Virus record (IMG/VR): IMGVR_UViG_3300037189_012887
Location: 62,001-126,000 of that record
DNA: 64,000 nt
Reading direction: 5' to 3' (one strand)
Source: a virus
Positions 14,763 through 22,640 of the stretch are shown in pieces (positions within the stretch are counted from its first letter, which is position 1; each line of letters opens with the position of its first letter). The notes beneath the pieces were generated by a model. That model was not told where the DNA came from. It ran no database searches and was given only the letters and a program-made list of their open reading frames with translations. The position numbers and the translations under genes were made by a program.

Positions 14763-14839
14763 GGTCTCATAGCTCAGCTGTATAGAGCAGCCGCCTTCTA
14801 AGCGGCAGGTCGTTGGTTAGAGTCCAACTGAGATCACCA
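14763..14839 (+). tRNA. tRNA-Arg (anticodon UCU), encoded CCA, altered elbow pair
   Basis: Acceptor GGTCTCA/TGAGATC (one G-U), discriminator A, CCA encoded. D stem GCTC/GAGC, anticodon arm GCCGC-CTTCTAA-GCGGC, T arm GTTGG-TTAGAGT-CCAAC. The T loop has A at position 56 in place of the near-universal C, and the D loop has U at 19 in place of G, so a U-A pair can replace the G19-C56 tertiary pair. It reads AGA/AGG, which this phage uses often. Confidence 0.92.
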
Positions 14840-14855
14840 ATCAAGGAGTGGGCTA

Positions 14856-15047
14856 TTGGATATGAAGATCGTACCCGTTTGGGTTGTCTACCTCGTAGCG
14901 GTCGTAGTTCTGATAGCTCACGACTTCCTTATCAAAGACTACATCTTTGGATTCTTGGCTTTCATGGCTTTTGCCGGAGCCTTAGTTATGAAGAACACCT
15001 ATCAGTTGGTGTTTATGGATAAGACGGAAGATGATGCTGACCAATGA
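14856..15047 (+). CDS. Small membrane protein
   Basis: A 63-residue protein with two hydrophobic segments (VWVVYLVAVVVLIAHDFLI; YIFGFLAFMAFAGALVM) and an acidic tail. TTG 14856 is the better start because AAGGAG stands seven bases before it; the in-frame ATG at 14862 would be 13 bases away. Family unknown. Overlaps gene 33 by four bases. Confidence 0.7.
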   Translation: MDMKIVPVWVVYLVAVVVLIAHDFLIKDYIFGFLAFMAFAGALVMKNTYQLVFMDKTEDDADQ

Positions 15048-15280
15048 ATATTTTTGGAATCGTTAACTCAAACTCGACCTTCTCGAGTGAGATTGAAAAG
15101 CTAGTAAGCACTAAGAACATCGACTACATCGACGCCATCGTTCTCTGGTGCGAGCGCAACAACCTAGAAGTCGAGTACGCCGCGGGCATGATCAAGAAGG
15201 ATCCCGTGCTCAAGTCTAAGGTTCAGGTCGAGGCCGAGAACATCAACGTCTTGAAGAAGGGCGCGAGACTGCCGATATGA
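15044..15280 (+). CDS. 33: Late-transcription coactivator gp33
   Basis: A 78-residue protein matching the T4 gp33 family of marine phages: YIDAIVLWCERNNLEVEYAAGMIKK, then AENINVLKKGARLPI at the C terminus. In T4, gp33 bridges RNA polymerase and the gp45 clamp and, with sigma gp55, activates late promoters. The many NATAAATA boxes upstream of late genes in this window fit this role. ATGA overlaps with both neighbours. Confidence 0.85.
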   Translation: MNIFGIVNSNSTFSSEIEKLVSTKNIDYIDAIVLWCERNNLEVEYAAGMIKKDPVLKSKVQVEAENINVLKKGARLPI

Positions 15281-15870
15281 TGGTGAGGAAGAGCGTGTCA
15301 CCCTTTGAATGCTACCAAGACTACCTTGCACTAAAGCAGCACTTCAGCCGCCCAGACTACGACTACGTAAAGTACAACGGCAAGGTCAACGCCAGACTAT
15401 CAAGCTTCGAGGGACGGCGAGACAAGATCTTCTTTGCCAAGCTCTCAAAGCATCCAGATCCTCACAACTTCCTCCTGTCCAATATGGTCAAGAACCCCAA
15501 GGTCTGGATCAAGGACATCGCGTACAACGAGTCAGCCCATCGTGTATACGAGGACTGGATGAAGAAGAACCAGTCCCTCACGTACCTCTTTAAGAACGAG
15601 GTCGGTAAGCTCAGGGACGACTTCGACAGCAACTTTAAGGTGCTCGACAACGAGCATCCCTACGCCCTCAAGCTGTACATGCAGGGTGAGATATCTCTTG
15701 AGACACTCGTCATCTTAGTAAACTTGACTAAGTGCCTAAAGCACTGGAGCAAGAAGATGGCTGACGATCCGGTCTGGGAAGAGATCAAGCTTCTAATCGT
15801 CAAGTATAATGCGTTCTTGAAATATGACGAGGAGAAGATGAAGAACATCGTAGTTGACAAGTATCAATGA
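15277..15870 (+). CDS. 59: Replicative helicase loader gp59
   Basis: A 197-residue protein matching T4 gp59, which loads gp41 helicase on forks and contacts gp32. The N terminus VSPFECYQDYLALKQHFS and the following DYDYVKYNGKVNA are characteristic. Start ATG 15277 overlaps the gp33 stop (ATGATGG); a second ATG at 15280 is equally placed. The gp32 promoter sits in its last codons. Confidence 0.9.
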   Translation: MMVRKSVSPFECYQDYLALKQHFSRPDYDYVKYNGKVNARLSSFEGRRDKIFFAKLSKHPDPHNFLLSNMVKNPKVWIKDIAYNESAHRVYEDWMKKNQSLTYLFKNEVGKLRDDFDSNFKVLDNEHPYALKLYMQGEISLETLVILVNLTKCLKHWSKKMADDPVWEEIKLLIVKYNAFLKYDEEKMKNIVVDKYQ

Positions 15871-15882
15871 AAGTGTTATTAT
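15854..15882 (+). promoter_or_regulatory. Sigma70-type promoter of gene 32
   Basis: TTGACA (15854-15859), 17-base spacer, TATTAT (15877-15882). The -35 box is inside the end of gene 59. It gives gene 32 its own early promoter and a leader of about 60 bases. Confidence 0.82.
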
Positions 15883-15951
15883 ATATAGTATGGGCGAATC
15901 ATCCAGCCCAATACGATATACATCGCAATATTAAACATACGGAGAATACAC

Positions 15952-16875
15952 ATGGACTTTTCACAGCTTAAGAAGCAGTCGGGTAAATCATCTCTTGAGA
16001 AGATCGCGTCAGATCTCAGCAAGATGAATTCCAATCAACAGGAGCGTAAGTCCGACGACCGCTTCTGGTCCCCTACGGTTGACAAGGCCGGCAACGGCTA
16101 CGCAGTCATCCGCTTCCTCCCATCGCCTGCTGGCGAGGACATGCCGTTCGTCCGAGTATGGGACCACGGCTTCCAGGGCCCAACCGGTACTTGGTACATC
16201 GAGAACTCCCTCACGACAATCGGCAAGAACGATCCGGTCTCCGAGCACAACTCGAAGCTCTGGAACTCCGGCCTTGAGTCTGACAAGGAGATCGCCCGTA
16301 AGCAGAAGCGTCGCCTTCACTTCGTGAGCAACGTCTACATCGTCAACGATCCGGGTAACCCCGAGAACGAGGGCAAGGTGTTCCTCTACAAGTACGGCAA
16401 GAAGATCTTTGACAAGCTCAACGAGCTCATGAACCCACAGTTCCAGGACGAAGAGGCGATCAACCCATTCGACTTCTGGGCCGGTGCCAACTTCAAGTTG
16501 AAGATCCGTCAGGTCGAAGGCTACCGCAACTACGACAAGTCTGAGTTCGCAAAGCCTAGCCCTCTGCTGGACGACGACAAGGAACTTGAGAACGTATGGA
16601 AGAAGGAGCACTCTCTTCAGGAGTTCCTCTCACCTTCCAACTTCAAGACCTACGAGGAGCTCTCTGCGAAGCTCGCCAAGGTACTCGGCACTGACGGCTC
16701 GTCTTCGGGCGCCCGTGCAAACGCTAAGGCTAAGGCAGCCGACGAGGACGACGCTCCATGGGCCGAGGAGACCGAGGCACCTAAGGCTCGCTCGACTCCA
16801 GCTCCGCGTCAGGCTGCTACCGACGATGACGAGGACGATGGACTCGACTTCTTTAAGAGTCTTGCAAATCGCTAA
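15952..16875 (+). CDS. 32: Single-stranded DNA-binding protein gp32
   Basis: A 307-residue protein with the gp32 layout: basic LKKQSGKSSLEKI N-terminal region for cooperativity, OB-fold core (YAVIRFLPSP, WDHGF, WYIENSLTT, ENEGKVFLYKYGKKIFDK), and an Ala/Asp/Glu-rich acidic C terminus ending LDFFKSLANR. There is no cysteine anywhere, so the zinc site of T4 gp32 is absent, as recalled for cyanophage gp32. It coats ssDNA and recruits gp59. Followed by a strong terminator. Confidence 0.96.
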   Translation: MDFSQLKKQSGKSSLEKIASDLSKMNSNQQERKSDDRFWSPTVDKAGNGYAVIRFLPSPAGEDMPFVRVWDHGFQGPTGTWYIENSLTTIGKNDPVSEHNSKLWNSGLESDKEIARKQKRRLHFVSNVYIVNDPGNPENEGKVFLYKYGKKIFDKLNELMNPQFQDEEAINPFDFWAGANFKLKIRQVEGYRNYDKSEFAKPSPLLDDDKELENVWKKEHSLQEFLSPSNFKTYEELSAKLAKVLGTDGSSSGARANAKAKAADEDDAPWAEETEAPKARSTPAPRQAATDDDEDDGLDFFKSLANR

Positions 16876-16881
16876 AATAAA

Positions 16882-16903
16882 AAAGGGGGCTTCGGCCCCC
16901 TTT
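16882..16903. terminator. Bidirectional rho-independent terminator
   Basis: AAAGGGGGC-TTCG-GCCCCCTTT: a 9-bp stem with a stable UUCG tetraloop, A-rich on the left and T-rich on the right. It separates gene 32 (+) from the convergent 1013-residue gene (-) and can stop both. Confidence 0.93.
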
Positions 16904-16906
16904 CTC

Positions 16907-19900
16907 TTATGCCGCGAAGGCCCTCGAGTCGAACATCTTAGCGATGACTTGGTCAGATGGCCTGACTGATGGGACCTCTTTGTTGTCCATGAGGTTGGTA
17001 CCGCCGCTGCTTCCGCCGCCTGAAGATGCGCTCGGCGAGGCAGTCCCTGAGCTCGACGCGGAAGGAGTCTTGATGTCGGGTGCTGATGTCTCTTGTGACT
17101 TGCTCATGAGAGTAGATCCAGTAGTCGGTTGAGCCATGGCCATCGTAGCCCCGCCCTGACCGCTCTTGTCTGCGAGCTTGTCTCCGGTCTTTGCAGAGTC
17201 ACCTCCACCGGTCGCAGTCACCGCACTCCCTGTCGCCTCGCCCGCTTCGATCTGACCATTTCTTGGTATGTTGACCGAGCCGTACTCTTCTTTTGCTATC
17301 GAGAAGTGCATCGGGTCTGGAGTCTTCTTGAAGTTCATTCCCCAACCTAGGCCATACTTAGCAGCGATGGCTCCGATGTTTGAAGGAAGATCGGTCTTTC
17401 TTGAGTTGTTAGGGTTGGTGTCGTCGTTGATGTCGATCGCCGCTCCTGAGGCGTGATAGCTCTTTACCTTTGGATTGTTTACGTTTGCCCTGTCTGCGTA
17501 CCCGCCGAGTCTCCTGATGTTGTAGCCCGTAGCTTCCAACTCGTCGATGAATCCTTGGAAGTTCTTAGCATAGGCCCCAGCGACCTCGACTGACTTTCCA
17601 CTCTTAGTCTTGATCCTAGTCAGGTTAGGCTTTGTAGGAGTCTTTTTTCCTCCAGGAGTAGTAGGACCGCCGGGAGCTGCAGGCGTCGCACCTGCTGGAG
17701 CAGAGCCGCTAGGAGTCGAGGTAGACGGTGCAGATCCAGGTGTAGCCGGTGAGGGGCCGGTCGCGGGAGATGTACTCACCGAGGGAGCAGTTCCTCCTTG
17801 ACGATCACGATCTTGCTTTGCATCGTATGGCGCTACGTCTCCAGGAGTAACTGATCCACCACCGCTAGCTGAAGGACCAGCGGCTGTTCCAGGAGTAGCT
17901 GCCGTCGCCGCTGTCTGTTCAAACGTTATCTTCTCTGCTGAGAACTTAATCTCTTTAGACGTAAACGATAGTGTATCCGCGTTTATGAGTTTGTCGCTTA
18001 CTCCAGCGACTCCCGATGCACTCTGAAGTCGATTGAGATCGCCTGAAGACTCAGTAGTATCCGTATCTTCCGGATTGTCGTATGACTCTTCGGCCATAGC
18101 ATCGGTCGGAAGAGTTGGTCTCACTCCATTTACTGCAGTCTCTTTAGATAGAGATGAAGCCGAAGACTGCTGGTCTCGATCTTCTCTTCCACCACCTCTG
18201 TTCTTCTTTGGATCCTGTACGTTAGAAGGTACGTTTAGAGTCTTTTCTATTACCTTATTGTATAGAGCTGTGATGGCTCCAGGATTAAACGAGTACTCAC
18301 CGATCTTGAGAGACGAGTCTTTGTTAGCCCCTCCCCCGAGTTTCTGAAGTTCGTCTATGGTGTAGCCCGCATTGATGAGGGCCTCGACCATCTGTATGGA
18401 GTCTTCTAGCTCAGTACCAAAAGAAGCTGCGCTTCTATCCATGCCATAGTTGTCTTTGCCGAGCTTGTCCTTGCCGGTAGCGCCCCTGATTCTAGCCTTG
18501 TTGTAGATATCAGTCTTCTTAGATCTAGCCTCGTACTCTGCAGCTTGAAGTTCTTTGTACTTCTTTTGAGTCTCAGGGTCGCTGTATGTCTTGATCTTAG
18601 CATAAGAGTAGTCGTCTTCTTGCTCGGTGAATTTAGACCCGCTCTTTGTCTGCTCTTCTTCGAATGCCTTTAGGCTATCTTCAGCCGAAGACTGGTCTTT
18701 AGTACTCTGCTGATACTCGGATCTAAGATCAGACAGACCAGTTGTCTTATTGGTCTGCTGGTCTCTGTCTTCTCTTCCTTTTTTCTGAGCGATAGCTGGA
18801 GTCTGTCCTGGAGGAGCGGCTGGACTCTTGCTCTCAGGCTTTGAGCCGCTGATGTAGCTCATGACGTATTCTTTAACTTGACTGTATACCTCAGACATCC
18901 TCTCACCTGACTGAGGGTCGTCTTCAGGGAATACGCCGTACACGGCTTGGTATACGTCTCTTGCTAAAAGACCGATGTCGATTCCAATAGACGCCGCAGT
19001 TCCAGCTCCTGGCAAAGTACTGGCCGCGCCGCCGGCTACCTCTGCAGTCGCGCCTTTCCAGTCACCATCGGCGAACAGCCTCCACGCGCCGAAAGCTACT
19101 CCCGCTGCTAGACCTACTAGAGGTATCTTTGAAGCTACAGACTTTGCAATCTTTGGACTTATTACTTTCGCGATCGCTTCCTTGATCGCTACTTTTCCAC
19201 CCTTCTTAGCCGCAGCCTCGACGCTTTCTTTTGCGGCGAGTGCACCCTCTTTTACTTCAGGCTTAGCTCCAGAGCCGAGGCCTCTCGCGTCTGCGGCTAC
19301 TGCGGCGGCGTTCTTTCCGACTGTAGTCTCAGCCTTGACTACACCCTCAGCCCCGATCTTGGCAGCTGAAGCTGCGGCTTTTCTCTCTCCGCTCTTAGCG
19401 AGTCTGTTGGCTATCGACTTAGCTCCGCCGACGGCCGTTGCTCCTCCAACGTATAGGCCAAGACCTTCGAGAAGATTCTTTAGTAGACCTCCGCCTTCAC
19501 CGCCTCCTCCGCCGCCACCTGCTTCACTACCTCGCGGACCTCCCCTACCTCCCTTGAGACTGGAGTTGGCTTCATTTCTAGCTAGGTTCTCGATACCGTA
19601 CTTGATGTCGCCGAGTACGTCGATCGCTTCTCCGAGCTTTGTTACCTGCTGACGCGATACCTGTAAGTTCTGTCTAGACACTCTGTTGGTGTCTAGTAAG
19701 ATCTCTCTTATCCCGGCGTTTACGGGAGGGTTTCCTACGCCGCTGGTAGTAGTCCCGGAGCCGCCGACCGGTGCAGACCTTACTCTCTGTGAACCTTCGC
19801 CACCGCCTTCATTGGACATACTCTTATAGATGCCCTGAGCTTTCGAGACGTTGTCTCCGCCAAAGATGTACTTAGCAGCCTCTAGCGCAGCAAACTCGCC

Positions 19901-19948
19901 TGCCACTCTGCCTCCAGCCTTAAAGAGTCCGCCTGGTAATTTTGCCAT
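16907..19948 (-). CDS. Large virion protein with C-terminal M15 peptidase domain; tape-measure candidate
   Basis: A 1013-residue protein. N-terminal part is Gly-rich with coiled segments; residues about 270-345 hold hydrophobic stretches (IPLVGLAAGVAFGAWRLF, AASTLPGAGTAASIGID). A long Ser/Gln/Lys and Pro/Gly/Thr-rich linker leads to a VanY/M15-like peptidase near residues 800-890, with YHASGAAIDIND and DPMHFSI giving the zinc ligands. It ends in Ser/Gly-rich tail. It lies downstream of the tail chaperone genes, where tape measures usually lie. It could be the tape measure with cell-wall activity or an endolysin partner of the holin. Confidence 0.65.
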   Translation of the reverse strand: MAKLPGGLFKAGGRVAGEFAALEAAKYIFGGDNVSKAQGIYKSMSNEGGGEGSQRVRSAPVGGSGTTTSGVGNPPVNAGIREILLDTNRVSRQNLQVSRQQVTKLGEAIDVLGDIKYGIENLARNEANSSLKGGRGGPRGSEAGGGGGGGEGGGLLKNLLEGLGLYVGGATAVGGAKSIANRLAKSGERKAAASAAKIGAEGVVKAETTVGKNAAAVAADARGLGSGAKPEVKEGALAAKESVEAAAKKGGKVAIKEAIAKVISPKIAKSVASKIPLVGLAAGVAFGAWRLFADGDWKGATAEVAGGAASTLPGAGTAASIGIDIGLLARDVYQAVYGVFPEDDPQSGERMSEVYSQVKEYVMSYISGSKPESKSPAAPPGQTPAIAQKKGREDRDQQTNKTTGLSDLRSEYQQSTKDQSSAEDSLKAFEEEQTKSGSKFTEQEDDYSYAKIKTYSDPETQKKYKELQAAEYEARSKKTDIYNKARIRGATGKDKLGKDNYGMDRSAASFGTELEDSIQMVEALINAGYTIDELQKLGGGANKDSSLKIGEYSFNPGAITALYNKVIEKTLNVPSNVQDPKKNRGGGREDRDQQSSASSLSKETAVNGVRPTLPTDAMAEESYDNPEDTDTTESSGDLNRLQSASGVAGVSDKLINADTLSFTSKEIKFSAEKITFEQTAATAATPGTAAGPSASGGGSVTPGDVAPYDAKQDRDRQGGTAPSVSTSPATGPSPATPGSAPSTSTPSGSAPAGATPAAPGGPTTPGGKKTPTKPNLTRIKTKSGKSVEVAGAYAKNFQGFIDELEATGYNIRRLGGYADRANVNNPKVKSYHASGAAIDINDDTNPNNSRKTDLPSNIGAIAAKYGLGWGMNFKKTPDPMHFSIAKEEYGSVNIPRNGQIEAGEATGSAVTATGGGDSAKTGDKLADKSGQGGATMAMAQPTTGSTLMSKSQETSAPDIKTPSASSSGTASPSASSGGGSSGGTNLMDNKEVPSVRPSDQVIAKMFDSRAFAA

Positions 19949-19950
19949 CT

Positions 19951-20424
19951 TTAGTTATTCCCTAACGCTGCTATCTTTTCCTGTCCGCGGGTCCAAGCAG
20001 AGATGCCTAGGATGCCGCCGAAGGCGAGGTGGATGAGACCGCCGTTTGAGAGTGTAAGTGGGACCCATGGCGTATAGCCTATGGAGATTCCGAAACTCTT
20101 CTCTATCACGGGAAGAAACATTGTGAGGGCGGGAAATATTATGAAGTCGAACGCACATATGGCCATGTACAAGAAAGCCATCGATGGGCGCCAGTAAGAC
20201 TTCATCCAAGGTTCTTCTTGGGTCTTCAGCTGAGTGTCGACGATCTTACTCTCGACCGCGACCTGCGACAGACCGACCGACGCTTGGGCCTTGGCGGTCG
20301 TAGCCATGCTCTCAGCTAATATGTTTGGATTAGCAGCTACGACAACCGGTGTGACTACCTGCTGAGAAGCTGTAGACAGAATCTTTGCAGGAGTATCATC
20401 CCAGTTGTCGTTGAACTTAGCCAT
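19951..20424 (-). CDS. Holin-like membrane protein
   Basis: A 157-residue protein with a polar 75-residue N-terminal part, then two membrane segments (about 78-105, MAFLYMAICAFDFIIFPALTM; 118-140, LSNGGLIHLAFGGILGISAW) ending in charged TRGQEK. The pattern WRP...FPALTMFLP...WVPLTLSNG matches the 3TM holins of gene transfer agents and phages. It lies two bases ahead of the M15-domain gene, which it may release. It begins within the stop of the frameshift extension. Confidence 0.78.
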   Translation of the reverse strand: MAKFNDNWDDTPAKILSTASQQVVTPVVVAANPNILAESMATTAKAQASVGLSQVAVESKIVDTQLKTQEEPWMKSYWRPSMAFLYMAICAFDFIIFPALTMFLPVIEKSFGISIGYTPWVPLTLSNGGLIHLAFGGILGISAWTRGQEKIAALGNN

Positions 20425-20612
20425 TTGCCAGTAGTCTCTGCTTTTCTTCTAGTTCTTTCAAGTGTTGTATCAGCATCTCCACGTAGATGTCTCGCTCGAA
20501 GACGATCAAATTCTCAACTTCACTGATAGGATATTTATGGTACTGAGTCAGAGAGAATACAGTCTTATAGTAGTTCTCTAGGGTGTTGTGACTCAGACAA
20601 ACGTAAAAAAAT
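20417..20612 (-). CDS. Tail-chaperone C-terminal extension (gp51-like), -1 frame of gene 26
   Basis: In the -1 frame relative to gene 26 an open frame runs from the slippery T7 run (20605-20611) to TAA at 20417-20419, overlapping the holin start. It encodes about 62 residues: YVCLSHNTLENYYKTVFSL, then a helical HKYPISEVENLIVFERDIYV and LIQHLKELEEKQRLLANG. No ATG, GTG or TTG occurs at its beginning, so expression needs a frameshift from gene 26. Similar sequences are fused to or follow gp26 in marine T4-like phages as I recall. Confidence 0.7.
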
Positions 20613-21306
20613 CAGTTAACGTTGTCAGGTTGATGGTCTTCTCTGTGCCGAGCTTGTTCTTATATGTGATGACGTGCTTGATGTAAGGCGTGGTCGATAA
20701 GAACTCCTTAATCTTCTCGAACGTCTTGATGTCTAGAGACTGGACAAACTCGACGAGCTCTTCCTTGGTCGACAGGGCAGCGTCGGTAGCCTCGTCGCCG
20801 TCGTATACCTTGTCAATGCAGCCGGCTACTAGGTCTTCAAAGTTAGCGGCCTCGTTGCCGAATACTTTCTCGTCATCGTAGACTCGACCGGTCGGATAGT
20901 TCAGGGTGAAGCCGATCTGATCGTTTACCTTGATGACGTTGGAAGGGGCGTCCTCGGGAAACTCTACCTGAATAGTATCGAGTGGGATGTCGAAGTCGTA
21001 GACCTCATTGTCGTCTAGATCCCTATATGAGACCTTAGATACGTTGTTGATCGATGCGGCCCTGATCTTGATGAACAGATACTCGATGTCGAAGATAGGC
21101 GTCTTGTCGATGTTGAAGTCCTTGGTGATCACGCAGTTGTTGACCACTTGCTTGATAGCCTTAAAGATGTCAGCCTGTGACTCGGCCTGCTTGGCCATGA
21201 GAAGGATCTTCTCATCTTTTACCAGCATCTGTCTGAACTCGATCTTCCTCTTGGTCGAGGGGACGACGCAGTCCATAATAGGGTATTCAATCTTAGGCAA
21301 TGCCAT
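20593..21306 (-). CDS. 26: Baseplate hub/tail assembly protein gp26
   Basis: A 237-residue protein of the T4_baseplate (gp26) family: IEYPIMDCVVPSTKRKIEFRQ, LVKDEKILLMAKQ, and C-terminal INLTTLTDFFTFV. In T4 it is a hub assembly factor; its place next to a frameshifted extension suggests the tail tape-measure chaperone role played by lambda G/GT. The frame ends with TGA at 20593 unless ribosomes shift at the T run. Confidence 0.85.
   Translation of the reverse strand: MALPKIEYPIMDCVVPSTKRKIEFRQMLVKDEKILLMAKQAESQADIFKAIKQVVNNCVITKDFNIDKTPIFDIEYLFIKIRAASINNVSKVSYRDLDDNEVYDFDIPLDTIQVEFPEDAPSNVIKVNDQIGFTLNYPTGRVYDDEKVFGNEAANFEDLVAGCIDKVYDGDEATDAALSTKEELVEFVQSLDIKTFEKIKEFLSTTPYIKHVITYKNKLGTEKTINLTTLTDFFTFV
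20605..20611 (-). promoter_or_regulatory. Predicted -1 frameshift slippery site
   Basis: On the minus strand gene 26 reads GAT TTT TTT ACG, giving the heptamer T TTT TTT ten codons or fewer from its stop. A one-base slip back reads TAC GTT TGT CTG and continues through the extension. A homopolymer sequencing error would give the same picture and must be excluded. Confidence 0.6.
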
Positions 21307-21327
21307 TATATCACTCCACGGTTGTTA

Positions 21328-22020
21328 TTAAATTCTACCAGCAGGTCCATTGTTGTTCGTGACAATGTCTGGGATGTCTTTCGGCTTTGTTGTATAGTTA
21401 CTCTTGTCTATGTATAGCTCGTCTACGTACCAGTTCTTATAAGCGAACGTGACCGGTATTCTCATGATGGTGTTGTTGTCGGCCCAGCTCAGGTTGAGGT
21501 CGTTGACGAAGATCGGATAGCAGTCTATGAGGAACACCTTGTGAGTCAATAGACCTGCTTGGTTGTAGACTTCAATGTTCATGTCGACGGCGTAGTCGTT
21601 CTTGTATCCGAGCTCATAGGGACCCTGCGATGGAAGCAGACCCGTCGCGTCGAATAGGTTTCCCGTTCTATTATCATAGTTCATTATGATCTTCATCCAA
21701 GCTTGGAAGAATCTCAAGATCACTCCCTCTGCGTCGGAGTGTACCGACGTAGTCAAGTCTGCGAACGCTAGACCGTAGGGTCTCTTCTGAACGATACCAT
21801 AGCCGTACCTGAAGACGTCGCTCGTGCTTAGCTGGATTCCAGGAAGGTTAGATGACTCGATAAAGAACTGCAGCCCGCTCGTCAGCTCTGAGAACTCATT
21901 TACTGCGACCGAGTTGTTCATTCCTGCTGGAAGCTTTGGTACATTGACGAGGAACCTGTTATTGGTCAGGTAGCCCTTATCATTGATCTTTGCCCTGAAG
22001 TTATTAAGTGCTATTGCCAT
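21328..22020 (-). CDS. 54: Baseplate tail-tube initiator gp54
   Basis: A 230-residue tube-like protein. MAIALNNFRAKINDKGYL at 22020 is the start because it overlaps the previous stop (TAATG). The C-terminal CYPIFVNDLNLSWADNNTI and IPVTFAYKNWY align with T4 gp54 (...ELSYEDNNTI...VTFAYRV). gp54 caps the baseplate and nucleates the gp19 tube. Confidence 0.82.
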   Translation of the reverse strand: MAIALNNFRAKINDKGYLTNNRFLVNVPKLPAGMNNSVAVNEFSELTSGLQFFIESSNLPGIQLSTSDVFRYGYGIVQKRPYGLAFADLTTSVHSDAEGVILRFFQAWMKIIMNYDNRTGNLFDATGLLPSQGPYELGYKNDYAVDMNIEVYNQAGLLTHKVFLIDCYPIFVNDLNLSWADNNTIMRIPVTFAYKNWYVDELYIDKSNYTTKPKDIPDIVTNNNGPAGRI

Positions 22021-22625
22021 TATCGTCCAACCATCTTTGATGACGCTCCATGTGCGGTCGACTTTGGTGAACCGACGAATCTCTCGGTAGGAAGCATGAG
22101 AGCCATGTCCCACTCCTTTGGGCTTATGTACATAAACTTAGACCTTACTTGACTGTTTAGATATCTCTTGACACAGGGCTCGAAGAGCTTGAACCTGCTC
22201 GACCCCTTTAGGATCTTATAAGATGCTATGAGGCGAGTAGTCTCATCACCCTTGTTGTTATTGACGAGGGAGTACAGAGAGTCCATCAGCCTAGCCCTGA
22301 GAAGAGGCGGGAGATAGTGGAGGTTGATCCCGAGAAACCCGTCGCCGTAGATCTCGATCGGAAATATAAGCGGGTACCTGTCCCAGTATGGGAGGGTAGC
22401 CTTACCCTTGGCGTCGTAGAAGAACGAGTACATCCTGCCTATAGACCTAGCGTTGATGCTGGATTCTAGACGAAAAGGCTGGTCTGACTGTAGCCTGTTG
22501 ACGTTGACGCTCGTAACGTTCTGGGCTACGTCTCTGAACCACCCTCTGGCGTCTAAGATGTTCTTTGAGACATCGATGCCGTTCAAGGATGCCTGCTTTG
22601 CCAGTGTCTGAAAGATGTAGGCCAT
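22020..22625 (-). CDS. Conserved T4-like virion-associated protein, unnamed
   Basis: A 201-residue protein with MYSFFYDAKGKATLPYWDRYP followed by LIFPIEIYGDGFLGINLHY and LPPLLRARLMDSLY. I recall this family as conserved beside gene 4 in marine T4-like phages, without a firm name. The position between gene 4 and gene 54 suggests a head-completion, DNA end-protector or baseplate role. Not resolved. Confidence 0.75.
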   Translation of the reverse strand: MAYIFQTLAKQASLNGIDVSKNILDARGWFRDVAQNVTSVNVNRLQSDQPFRLESSINARSIGRMYSFFYDAKGKATLPYWDRYPLIFPIEIYGDGFLGINLHYLPPLLRARLMDSLYSLVNNNKGDETTRLIASYKILKGSSRFKLFEPCVKRYLNSQVRSKFMYISPKEWDMALMLPTERFVGSPKSTAHGASSKMVGR

Positions 22626-22640
22626 TAGTCGTCCTAGAAG

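Noticed and set aside
16079-16084. TTGACA within gene 32
   Set aside because: No AT-rich -10 box at the right distance; coding context GC-rich.
18975-19652. 225-residue + strand frame opposite the 1013-residue gene
   Set aside because: Ala/Pro/Ser-rich shadow of the minus-strand gene, without start signals.
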